Shown here: in pieces, positions 1 through 7,408 of the stretch | Layout of the letters: every line of letters begins with the position of its first letter | How positions within the stretch are numbered: position 1 is the first letter of the stretch | Source: an uncultured Eubacteriales bacterium | GTDB lineage: Bacteria; Bacillota; Clostridia; Oscillospirales; Ruminococcaceae | Assembly: GCA_902493155.1 (NCBI GenBank) | Contig: CABUOE010000049.1 | Span: 1-13,179 of the forward strand | Length of the DNA: 13,179 bases | Direction of reading: 5' to 3' | The notes under the pieces: model-generated | What the model was told of the DNA's origin: nothing | The model's database searches: none | What the model saw: only the letters and a program-made list of their open reading frames with translations | Position numbers and translations under genes: made by a program

Positions 1-3000
1 GGCGGCTGGACGTTTATTTCAATGCCGGAATTTAGAATGTCGTCGGGGTCGTTGAGGGTGAGGCTCGCCTTGCCGCCGCCAAACAGCTCAACGAATATCC
101 GGCTGAAATTCTCGTTGATTTTCTTAAAATTCTCCGAGAAAATGGTTTCCATCTCTTTGGTGAGCGCCGCGATCAACCGCGTCAGCTCATCTTTGGAACG
201 GGAGGCATCGCTCACCTGCTCCTTCAAAAACTCGTACCGCTGGGAGACTTCCTTATACTCTTCAATGGCGGAGAGGTTCACCGTTCCCAGCGCCTTGATT
301 TTATTCTTGATGGAATTCAGTTCTTTCTGGGCGGCGTTTTGATCCTCAATCTCCACAGCGATGGCAGACGCCTCGCTGCGGGTCAGCTCGTAATCCTCCC
401 AGAGCCTTGCGATAATGGTGTCGTAGTCCTTCTGGGCCGAGAGCTTTTGTTCCTCCAGCCGGGCAAGTTCTCCGGCTGCCGCTTCTTTCTTCGCTGACAC
501 TTCCCGCTCCTCGGCCCGAAATTTTGTGGTCTCTCCTTCGATATGCTGGCGTTTTTCCAAAACCGCCTTGATCTTCTGGTCGTATTCCTCAATCTGGGAA
601 GCAAAAGTCTCGCCGTCTTTCTCCCGGGCGGCAATGGACTGCTTTAGTTCTTCCACAGCGGCGGTGTAGCCTTCTTTTTGCGCCAGCAAGGCCACCTTTT
701 CCTCATCGGACCTCTGCTTGCGGGAATGAAGTTCATGGGTGGCCGCCGAAATGGCTTCCATATCCTTCTGCCATTCGATTTCCCGGTGGGCCAACTGGTT
801 GAGCGCCTCGGACAGTTCCTCCCGTTTGAGGGTCAGGTCACCCTGGCTTCCCTCAAACCCGCTCAGTTCTTCCTTGAGAGACGCCTGTCGCTTCAAAAGT
901 GCCTCGATCTGTTCCTTGGCGTCAGTAATCCCAGCGGATGATTCGTCAATGCGGCGGCGGCTTTCCGCCGTCTGGGTGGAAAGCTGTTCCCGCCGGCCCA
1001 AAAGCTGGACACGGCTCTGTTCATACCGCTGCAAATCGCCGGAAAACCGGAGCTGGTCCTCGTTTGCGACGATCATCTCAGAGTTTGTGCCTTCGATCTG
1101 CGCCTGCAAAGAGCGGATCTGCTCTGACATTTCCCGGAGTTTCTGTTCCATCAGGGCTTTCTGTTCGTTCAGTCGCCCCGCTTCAACCTTTAACTGCTCT
1201 GCCTCGTTTTTACGGCTCAAAATCCCCTGGTTTTTGGCCGCGGAACCGCCGGTGAAGCTTCCTCCGGCGTTGACCTGCTGGCCATCCAGAGTGACAATGC
1301 GGAATTTGTAGCCGTATTTTTTGGAAATGACGATGGCCGTGTCCAAATCGTCCACAACGGCGATACGCCCCAGCAAAGAGCGGACGATGCCCGCATATTT
1401 GTCGTCGTAGGTGACTAGCTCTGATGCCAGCGCCACGTAACCGCCGTAGTTTGAAAGGCCCTGCACGTCCAGAAGGTTCCCCTTCACCGATGTAAGGGGC
1501 AGGAAAGTCGCCCTTCCCGCTTTGCGTTCAGACAGCAATCGAATCGCCGCTTTAGCCGCTGATTCGTCCTCGACGATCACCTGCTGCAAAGCGCCTCCCA
1601 AAGCGGTCTCCACCGCCACGGAATATTCTTTTTTGACATTCACAAGCTGGGCAACAGTGCCGTGTACACCGCGTAAAGCACCGTCCTTGGCGCTTTTCAT
1701 CACTGTTTTGACGCTAAAAGCAAAGCCCTCGAAGTTTTGCTCCAAATCCGTCAGGAGTTTCGCCTTCTGGAGCTTCTCTTTGACTGACAGGTCAAGGGCC
1801 GCATACTCCTGCAGGCTCGCCTCATACTTCTCCTGCCGGGATTTGAGCTTCATGGTCAGGCCGGAGAGGGCATTTGAAAGCCCGTCCTTTTTGCCCTTGA
1901 TTTCCTCCAAAAGCCCTTTTAACTCGGTTATTGTCTCCTGCTCGGACTGAAGCTGGGCTTCCAGCGTAGAAGCCTCCTGCTGGGCATTGTGGAGTCTCTG
2001 CTGCTCGTCGGCGGAGAGGTTTTCGAGGTTCAGCACCGTCATATTGTACCGGGACAAATCCAGTACAATTTGATTTCCCTCTGCGTTCAGCGTCTGCAAA
2101 TGGGAATCGAATTCGTCCCCCTGCTGGGTCAGCGACTGGAGCTCCTGCTGTTTTTCCTCCCGCTCGATGAGAAGGGCATCCAAATCAGCCTTGATTTTCA
2201 AAAGCTGTGTCTCTTTGGCGGCGATTTCCACCTCAGCCTCGGCGTCGCTTTCCTGCTGGCGCTTCAGTTCTTCCTCGACGCGGGCGATATGTTCCTCGTT
2301 ATGGTGAATGTCGTTTTGCTTGACGGCGATTTCGGATTTCAGCTCGCCGATACGGTTTTGTAGGTTGCTTTTGATGTTCTGGTACTCCTCGCTTTTGACA
2401 AGGCAGTCCTTCATCTGTTCATAGGCCTCGCTGATTTTTTCCTCGATCCGCTCAATTTCCAAGGCGAGGCGCTCCTCGTCCCCTTTGGCGATGAGGTATT
2501 TATTTTCCTGAGCTTTTAAAGCCACTTTGTATTTGTCCAGGGTTTTGAGCCAGAGGGAAACTTCCAGAGATTTCTTCCGGTCAGCCAGTTCGATAAACTG
2601 GGCCGCCTTTTCCGACTGGATGCGCAAAGGCTCCACCCGTCCTTCCAACTCGCCCAAAATGTCGTAAAGCCGCAACAGGTTTTCCTGTGCCTGCTCTAAC
2701 TTCCGCTCCGCTTCCGCCTTGCGGTAGCGATATTTGGAGATTCCGGCCGCTTCTTCAAAGATTTCCCGGCGCTCCTTGCTCTTTGCGCCGACAATTTCGG
2801 CAATTTTGCCCTGCCCGATCATCGAATACCCGTCTTTGCCCAGGCCGGTATCCATAAACAGCTCGTTTACGTCTTTTAGCCGCACCTGCTCCCCGTTGAT
2901 GAGGTACTCGCTGTCACCGGAGCGGTAGTATTTTCGGGTAATGGTCACTTCATCGTTTTCGACCGAGAGTTCCCGCCCGCTGTTGTCGAAGCTCAGGGAT

Positions 3001-3239
3001 ACAGTTGCCGCACCCTGCGGTTTGCGTTTGGCCGTGCCGGCAAAGATCACATCCTCCATCTTACCGCCACGAAGGGTTTTGGTGGACTGCTCCCCCATGA
3101 CCCAGCGCATGGCATCGCTGATGTTGCTTTTGCCGCTTCCGTTAGGGCCGACAACCGCTGTCATGCCCTGGTTGAAGCTGATTTTCGTCTTGTCGGGGAA
3201 GGATTTAAACCCTTGTATCTCCAATGCTTTTAAACGCAT
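1..3239 (-). CDS. smc: Chromosome segregation protein SMC (C-terminus cut by window edge)
   Basis: SMC is the ATP-driven coiled-coil subunit of bacterial condensin (with ScpA and ScpB), which compacts and segregates the chromosome. I read the frame codon by codon from 3239 to 3: it is open for 1079 codons with no stop, so the gene is intact as far as it can be seen. The N-terminal lobe has Walker A GPNGSGKS at residues 31-38 and a Q-loop region (YSMIGQGKI) near 140-150. Coiled coil runs from about 165 to 500, the hinge from about 505 to 670 (ending near GGSFTGG), and a returning coil to about 1000. The last visible residues enter the C-lobe (FVELFGGGKASL, DPDDIL). About 100 residues of a usual 1180-1190 are outside the window, including the ABC signature and Walker B. 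The ATG at 3239 fits the family N-terminus (MRLKALEIQGFKSF). A GTG two codons upstream lies closer to the GGAAAGG ribosome site and cannot be excluded. Confidence 0.97.
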   Translation of the reverse strand, partial: MRLKALEIQGFKSFPDKTKISFNQGMTAVVGPNGSGKSNISDAMRWVMGEQSTKTLRGGKMEDVIFAGTAKRKPQGAATVSLSFDNSGRELSVENDEVTITRKYYRSGDSEYLINGEQVRLKDVNELFMDTGLGKDGYSMIGQGKIAEIVGAKSKERREIFEEAAGISKYRYRKAEAERKLEQAQENLLRLYDILGELEGRVEPLRIQSEKAAQFIELADRKKSLEVSLWLKTLDKYKVALKAQENKYLIAKGDEERLALEIERIEEKISEAYEQMKDCLVKSEEYQNIKSNLQNRIGELKSEIAVKQNDIHHNEEHIARVEEELKRQQESDAEAEVEIAAKETQLLKIKADLDALLIEREEKQQELQSLTQQGDEFDSHLQTLNAEGNQIVLDLSRYNMTVLNLENLSADEQQRLHNAQQEASTLEAQLQSEQETITELKGLLEEIKGKKDGLSNALSGLTMKLKSRQEKYEASLQEYAALDLSVKEKLQKAKLLTDLEQNFEGFAFSVKTVMKSAKDGALRGVHGTVAQLVNVKKEYSVAVETALGGALQQVIVEDESAAKAAIRLLSERKAGRATFLPLTSVKGNLLDVQGLSNYGGYVALASELVTYDDKYAGIVRSLLGRIAVVDDLDTAIVISKKYGYKFRIVTLDGQQVNAGGSFTGGSAAKNQGILSRKNEAEQLKVEAGRLNEQKALMEQKLREMSEQIRSLQAQIEGTNSEMIVANEDQLRFSGDLQRYEQSRVQLLGRREQLSTQTAESRRRIDESSAGITDAKEQIEALLKRQASLKEELSGFEGSQGDLTLKREELSEALNQLAHREIEWQKDMEAISAATHELHSRKQRSDEEKVALLAQKEGYTAAVEELKQSIAAREKDGETFASQIEEYDQKIKAVLEKRQHIEGETTKFRAEEREVSAKKEAAAGELARLEEQKLSAQKDYDTIIARLWEDYELTRSEASAIAVEIEDQNAAQKELNSIKNKIKALGTVNLSAIEEYKEVSQRYEFLKEQVSDASRSKDELTRLIAALTKEMETIFSENFKKINENFSRIFVELFGGGKASLTLNDPDDILNSGIEINVQP

Positions 3240-3279
3240 CTGCACCGTATCCTTTCCAGCGAGGTCAAGCCCGGCCGTT

Positions 3280-4293
3280 TTATGATATATGGGAAGGCGA
3301 TAGCTCCGCCCTCATTTCTCCTTGCTTTATCGACTCATCCGAGCGCACCGTCAGCCGGTATCCCATCTGCTCCGCCCAAATGATGTTCGCTTTCTTTTGC
3401 CCAATGGTTTTGGATAGCTCCGACGCCGGAACTTTCACCAAAATCTCGCTCCCCGCGGAAAAACGCCGGAGTTTTTCCCAAAGCTGCCGCCGTTTAAGGA
3501 AGCTCTCGCACAACTCCCGGAAAGCGGGATGGTAAGCGCCCCCCGTGCGCCGCCGTTCCAGCGTCTCCGATGCGTGAAGCCCCACCCGGATGACCTTGAT
3601 TCCGCTTTGCTCGAACTGCTCCAATAAAGGAGCGCAGAGTTCCACCGCGCGTTCAAGAGAAAGCGGACTGTAAAGCCCCTTTCGCCGCAGCTCGTCCAGA
3701 TATGTCCCCTCGATGACCACCGTAGGGTAAATCCGCACTGTATCGGGCTTTAAGGCGATAATTTTTTTCGCCGTTTTGTATAGACTTTCTTTACGGTCTC
3801 CATACAGGCCCGCCATCATCTGAAGGCCTAAAGAAAATCCATATTCTTTGATGAGGCTCACCGCCTTTTCCACGTCTGCCGCCGTATGCCCTCGCCGGTT
3901 TAGCCGCAAAACGCCATCGTCCATGCTTTGGGCTCCCAGTTCGATGGAGCGGACACCATAGCGTTTCAAGACGTCTAAAATTTCTTCCGAAATGCCGTCG
4001 GGCCTTGTAGAAATACGGATACCGGAAACTTTGCCTTGCTGAACATAGGGGGCGGCTTCCACTAAAAACGCCTCCATCTCTTCTCTGGGGATACAGGTAA
4101 AACTGCCGCCAAAAAAAGCGATTTCAGTATTTTTTCCGTCCAGAGGGCGACGAAAGGCCTCCGCCAGTTCCCTGCGGACGTCTAAAGGAGTCACCTGCTT
4201 CTGTTCCCCGGAAATACTTTTCTGATCGCAAAAACTGCAAGCGTGGGGGCAACCTTTGTGCGGGATGAAAATGGCAATGTTGCTGTGGCTCAT
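3280..4293 (-). CDS. Elp3-like radical SAM protein without HAT domain
   Basis: This is a 337-residue radical SAM enzyme that would hold a 4Fe-4S cluster and cleave S-adenosylmethionine. The cluster motif is C15-x3-C19-x2-C22 and the SAM-binding glycine stretch is FGGSF at 60-64. Further Elp3-like motifs follow: STRPDGI (95-101), ELGAQSMDD (118-126), RRGHT (133-137), RIYPTVVIEGTYL (187-199) and RVGLHASE (236-243). Elp3 itself is about 550 residues and ends in a GNAT acetyltransferase domain; that domain is absent. Residues 281-321 instead look like a half KH fold (see findings). The ribosome site AGGGGG (4299-4304) overlaps the rnc stop codon, and the gap to rnc is 9 bases, so translation is probably coupled. 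The rnc-radical SAM-smc order is, as I recall, common in Clostridia. The exact substrate is unknown. An RNA-modifying role is inferred from the Elp3 likeness and the neighbour rnc; coproporphyrinogen-oxidase-like labels sometimes given to such proteins look less likely. Confidence 0.85.
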   Translation of the reverse strand: MSHSNIAIFIPHKGCPHACSFCDQKSISGEQKQVTPLDVRRELAEAFRRPLDGKNTEIAFFGGSFTCIPREEMEAFLVEAAPYVQQGKVSGIRISTRPDGISEEILDVLKRYGVRSIELGAQSMDDGVLRLNRRGHTAADVEKAVSLIKEYGFSLGLQMMAGLYGDRKESLYKTAKKIIALKPDTVRIYPTVVIEGTYLDELRRKGLYSPLSLERAVELCAPLLEQFEQSGIKVIRVGLHASETLERRRTGGAYHPAFRELCESFLKRRQLWEKLRRFSAGSEILVKVPASELSKTIGQKKANIIWAEQMGYRLTVRSDESIKQGEMRAELSPSHIS

Positions 4294-4302
4294 AAAAGCC
4301 CC

Positions 4303-4980
4303 CTAAAAGTCGTAACCCATGAGCTTTAACGCTTCTTTGGCGGCGTTTTGCTCGGCCTGCTTTTTGCTGCTTCCTTCTCCGACGCCGATGACGTTGGAGT
4401 TTAAGAGCACCTCTGCAGTAAACACTTTTGCGTGGTCGGGACCTTTCTCGTCGGCCAAAACGTATTCGATTTTTTCCTCCCGGTTTTGCTGGATGATTTC
4501 CTGGAGGGTCGTTTTATAATCCGCCAGTTGATTGGCGCTTTTTACGTCCAAATTCTCGGGGATGAAGCTCAACACAAATTTTTGGGCCGCCTGATAGCCA
4601 CCGTCCAGGTAAAGGGCGGCGATCACCGCTTCAAAGGCGTCGGCTAAAATAGAGGGGCGGTTTCTCCCGCCGGTCATTTCCTCTCCCTTACCGAGGCGAA
4701 GATATTCCCCAAGTCCCAGCTGCTGGGCGAACACATCCAGAGCCTTTTCGCAGACAAGGCTTGCCCGGAGTTTTGTCAGTTCCCCTTCCGGGATGTCTTT
4801 GTACTTCAAAAACAGATGCTTTGCAACGATGACCGACAGCACCGAGTCTCCCAAAAACTCCAGCCGTTCGTTGTTGCGGCCGTGTTTTTTTCCCTCGTTT
4901 GCATAGGAAGAGTGGGTCAGCGCCTGCAAAAGCAAATTCTTGTTTTTAAATTGATAACCAATTTTATCTTCCAGTTCCAA
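4303..4980 (-). CDS. rnc: Ribonuclease III
   Basis: RNase III is an Mg2+-dependent endonuclease that cuts double-stranded RNA, processing the 30S rRNA precursor and structured mRNAs as a cytoplasmic homodimer. The 225-residue length is normal. The signature NERLEFLGD sits at 37-45, giving catalytic E38 and D45, and D114 and E117 lie in the second conserved helix (ILADAFEAV). The C-terminal double-stranded RNA-binding domain runs from about 152 to 222 (DYKTTLQEIIQQ to SSKKQAEQNAAKEAL). The start is a TTG codon: no ATG in frame fits, and AAGGAAGGG (4988-4996) stands 7 bases upstream. It lies 20 bases after plsX and 9 before the radical SAM gene. The stop is TAG. Confidence 0.96.
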   Translation of the reverse strand: MELEDKIGYQFKNKNLLLQALTHSSYANEGKKHGRNNERLEFLGDSVLSVIVAKHLFLKYKDIPEGELTKLRASLVCEKALDVFAQQLGLGEYLRLGKGEEMTGGRNRPSILADAFEAVIAALYLDGGYQAAQKFVLSFIPENLDVKSANQLADYKTTLQEIIQQNREEKIEYVLADEKGPDHAKVFTAEVLLNSNVIGVGEGSSKKQAEQNAAKEALKLMGYDF

Positions 4981-4987
4981 TGCCGTA

Positions 4988-4996
4988 CCCTTCCTT
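4988..4996 (-). promoter_or_regulatory. Ribosome-binding site supporting the TTG start of rnc
   Basis: On the minus strand AAGGAAGGG lies 7 bases before the TTG at 4978-4980, which begins the family-typical MELEDKIGYQF. It occupies almost the whole 20-base gap after the plsX stop, so the two genes are probably translated from one message. Confidence 0.7.
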
Positions 4997-5000
4997 CGTT

Positions 5001-6008
5001 TTATTCTTCGCTTGCGTTTTTCATCTGCTGGACAACGGCTTCAATTTCGCCGATAAGGTTCCGTTCGGCGAAGTCTCTTGCCTGCCGGATGGCGTTTTTG
5101 AATGCCTTGGGGTTGGAGCTTCCGTGGGCCTTGATGACTGGCTTCATCACGCCCAACAGAGGCGCTCCGCCGTATTCGGTGTAATCCATGGACTTTTTGA
5201 AGTCCCTGATTTTACCCATCATCATCACGGCTGACAGCTTGCCGCCCAATCCCTCCATAAACATACCCTTGATTTTTTTCGAGAACATGGAGCCCAGTCC
5301 TTCGGTGAGCTTTAGAATGACGTTTCCGGTAAATCCATCCGCCACCGCCACGTCGGCCACTCCCGCCGGGATGTCCCGCGCTTCGATGTTGCCGATAAAG
5401 TTCATGGGGGCGGTCTGCATCATCGCAAAGGCTCCTTGTTGCAGCTCGCCGCCTTTGGTGTCCTCGGTCCCCACATTGACGAGACCTACGCGGGGATTTT
5501 GAATACCTATAATCTTGTTCATATAAATGCTGCCCATCATGCCGAAATGGGTGAGGGTCTCCGGCTTGCAGTCCAGCGTCGCTCCCGCGTCCATGAGCAT
5601 GTAGCATCCATTGATGGTGGGGATAACGGTGGCAAGCCCCGCACGTTTAATGCCTTTGATCCGCTTGACGATGAAGTTGGCGCCGATGACAATGGCGCCG
5701 GTGCTGCCGCCGCTGACAAAGGCGTCTCCCGCTCCACCTTTCAGGAGATTAAAAGCCGCCGCCATGGAACAGTCGGATTTTTCCTTCAGCAACGCAGTGG
5801 GTTCGTCCTCCATGCCGATAACGCCGGGGGCGTGGTGAAAGACGATCCGTTCCAGCGAAATGTTGTGTTCCCGAGCCGTTTTTTTGAGGATTTCCTCGTC
5901 GCCGGTGACGATGAGGTCGACGCCGTACTCCCTGACAGCCAGTTCACAGCCCTGAAGCACTGCTAATGGAGCGTTGTCCCCTCCAAATCCATCTACAATA
6001 ATTTTCAT
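5001..6008 (-). CDS. plsX: Phosphate acyltransferase PlsX
   Basis: PlsX converts acyl-ACP and phosphate to acyl-phosphate, the donor PlsY uses to acylate glycerol-3-phosphate, so it commits fatty acids to phospholipid synthesis; it is a peripheral membrane enzyme. The 335 residues match the usual length. Family motifs are DGFGGDNAP at 6-14 (often DxMGGDxAP elsewhere), SGGSTGA in the central part, GNIEARDI, the strongly conserved DGFTGNVILKLTEG, and YGGAPLLGV followed by AHGSS near the C-terminus. The ATG at 6008 is chosen over a TTG at 6029: it yields the canonical MKIIVDG start and has AAGGA 6 bases upstream, while the TTG has only a poor site. It lies 33 bases after trmFO and 20 before rnc. 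The usual neighbour acpP is missing from the plsX-rnc junction. Confidence 0.96.
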   Translation of the reverse strand: MKIIVDGFGGDNAPLAVLQGCELAVREYGVDLIVTGDEEILKKTAREHNISLERIVFHHAPGVIGMEDEPTALLKEKSDCSMAAAFNLLKGGAGDAFVSGGSTGAIVIGANFIVKRIKGIKRAGLATVIPTINGCYMLMDAGATLDCKPETLTHFGMMGSIYMNKIIGIQNPRVGLVNVGTEDTKGGELQQGAFAMMQTAPMNFIGNIEARDIPAGVADVAVADGFTGNVILKLTEGLGSMFSKKIKGMFMEGLGGKLSAVMMMGKIRDFKKSMDYTEYGGAPLLGVMKPVIKAHGSSNPKAFKNAIRQARDFAERNLIGEIEAVVQQMKNASEE

Positions 6009-6014
6009 ATCATT

Positions 6015-6019
6015 TCCTT
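6015..6019 (-). promoter_or_regulatory. Ribosome-binding site that fixes the plsX start
   Basis: AAGGA on the minus strand, 6 bases before the ATG at 6006-6008. The longer reading from TTG at 6029 would place this site inside the coding sequence and add seven residues (MRKEGND) that do not match the family N-terminus. Confidence 0.7.
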
Positions 6020-6041
6020 CTTTCCGCAAGGATGCTCTATA

Positions 6042-7358
6042 CTATTGAAAGTCGATAGTCCTGAGCGCTTCTTGAAGGGCGTCAATTCCCCGCTCCGCCG
6101 TAATCCGGTAACGCTCTTTTTTGTCCTTGATCCGCTGAGGCAAAGGCGGGAGGATCCCCATATTGCTCCCCATAGGCTGGAAATCGGATTTCGTTTCGTC
6201 GCTCACGTGGTCGGACAAGGCGCCCAGCATGGTTTCTTTGGGAAGTTCGATCAGAGGCAGCCCCAACATGGTTCTAGCCAAATTGTGCCCTACAATGAGG
6301 CCGCTAGCCGCCGATTCCACATACCCTTCCACGCCGGTAAGCTGCCCCGCAAACCAGATGGAGGGATTTTTCTTCATCTGGAAATGCCGGTTGAGGCAGC
6401 GGGGCGAGTCGAGAAAGGTGTTGCGGTGCATGACGCCGTACCGGACAAATTCAGCGTTTTGGAGGGACGGAATCATCGAAAAGACCCGCTTTTGCTCCCC
6501 CCATTTGAGGTTTGTCTGAAAACCAACAATGTTATAAAGGCTTCCCTCGGCGTTTTCCTTGCGAAGCTGCACCACCGCCCAAGGCCGGTGCCCTGTCCGC
6601 GGATCTGTGAGTCCCACAGGCTTTAACGGCCCGAACCGGATGGTGTCGGAACCCCGCTTTGCCATAACTTCGATGGGCATACAGCCCTCGTACACCTTGA
6701 AATGCTCCTGCTCAAAGGACTTTAGCGGGACGCTCTCCGCCTCAACCAGCGCATCGAGAAACGTCTCGTATTCTTCCTTGTCCATGGGACAGTTTAAGTA
6801 ATCGTCGTCCCCTCTGCCATACCGGGAAGCGGCGAAGGCGATACTCATATCCACGCTTTCCGCCGTGACGATAGGGGCCGCCGCGTCGTAAAAGCTCAAA
6901 TGCTCGCTGCCGGTGAGATTTAGAATCACCTGCGCCAGATTGTCGCTGGTCAGAGGCCCTGTGGCCACCACCACGGGGCCTTCAAATTCAAGGCTTGTGA
7001 CCTGCTTTTCTATCACCTGAATCAACGGGTTTTCCCGGATTTTTTGGGTAACCAAATCGGAGAACCGCTCCCGGTCCACCGCCAGCGCTCCCCCCGCCGC
7101 CACCGCTGTTTGCTCCGCGCAGGGAATGATCAGGGAATGAAGCATCCGCATCTCTTCCTTGAGCATCCCAGAGGCTGATTCCAGCCGGGACGCTTTGAGG
7201 GAGTTGGAGCAGACAAGCTCGGCAAACCCGGGATATTTATGGGCGGCGGAATAGTTTTCGGGCTTTTGTTCGTATAAGTCGACTTTAATTCCATAGGAGG
7301 CAAGGATATTTGCCGCTTCACAGCCGGCAAGCCCCGCCCCGATGACAGTTGCCTTCAT
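6042..7358 (-). CDS. trmFO: Folate-dependent tRNA m5U54 methyltransferase TrmFO
   Basis: TrmFO (formerly Gid) makes 5-methyluridine at position 54 in the tRNA T-loop, using methylene-tetrahydrofolate as carbon donor and FAD/NAD(P)H as reductant. The 438 residues are full length. An N-terminal FAD-binding Rossmann motif GAGLAG is at 7-12. Conserved ELVCSNSLK carries C50, and YEGCMPIEV carries C226; these correspond to the two catalytic-site cysteines known in the family. C-terminal motifs TGVEGYVESAASGLIVG and GSNMGILPPLP are typical. The ATG has AGGAG 6 bases upstream. The gene follows topA by 50 bases, as in the dprA-topA-trmFO order of many Firmicutes, and precedes plsX by 33 bases. The presence of TrmFO rather than a SAM-dependent TrmA supports a Firmicute origin. 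Confidence 0.97.
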   Translation of the reverse strand: MKATVIGAGLAGCEAANILASYGIKVDLYEQKPENYSAAHKYPGFAELVCSNSLKASRLESASGMLKEEMRMLHSLIIPCAEQTAVAAGGALAVDRERFSDLVTQKIRENPLIQVIEKQVTSLEFEGPVVVATGPLTSDNLAQVILNLTGSEHLSFYDAAAPIVTAESVDMSIAFAASRYGRGDDDYLNCPMDKEEYETFLDALVEAESVPLKSFEQEHFKVYEGCMPIEVMAKRGSDTIRFGPLKPVGLTDPRTGHRPWAVVQLRKENAEGSLYNIVGFQTNLKWGEQKRVFSMIPSLQNAEFVRYGVMHRNTFLDSPRCLNRHFQMKKNPSIWFAGQLTGVEGYVESAASGLIVGHNLARTMLGLPLIELPKETMLGALSDHVSDETKSDFQPMGSNMGILPPLPQRIKDKKERYRITAERGIDALQEALRTIDFQ

Positions 7359-7408
7359 AGGGACTCCTTTTTTGTTGTTTTAGTAGAGAAGCGCCCCCGC
7401 TAAGACGT

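Noticed and set aside
739..1311. 190-codon open frame on the plus strand opposite smc
   Set aside because: It lies wholly antisense to the uninterrupted smc frame, has a biased low-complexity composition (Ser/Arg/Cys rich) and matches no family I recognise. The same holds for the other plus-strand frames in the window, such as 5436-5966 and 6045-6626.
1..3239. Possible pseudogene or gene-free 3.2 kb at the left end
   Set aside because: No complete minus-strand frame ends inside the window here, but reading every codon from 3239 to 3 shows no stop and a continuous SMC protein. It only lacks a stop because the window ends first.
6009..6029. Seven-residue N-terminal extension of plsX from a TTG
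   Set aside because: It has a poor ribosome site and would bury the good AAGGA site. The downstream ATG gives the family-typical N-terminus.
7359..7408. Terminator between topA and trmFO
   Set aside because: There is a T/A-rich run near the trmFO ribosome site but no stable stem before it; this is an ordinary short operon gap.
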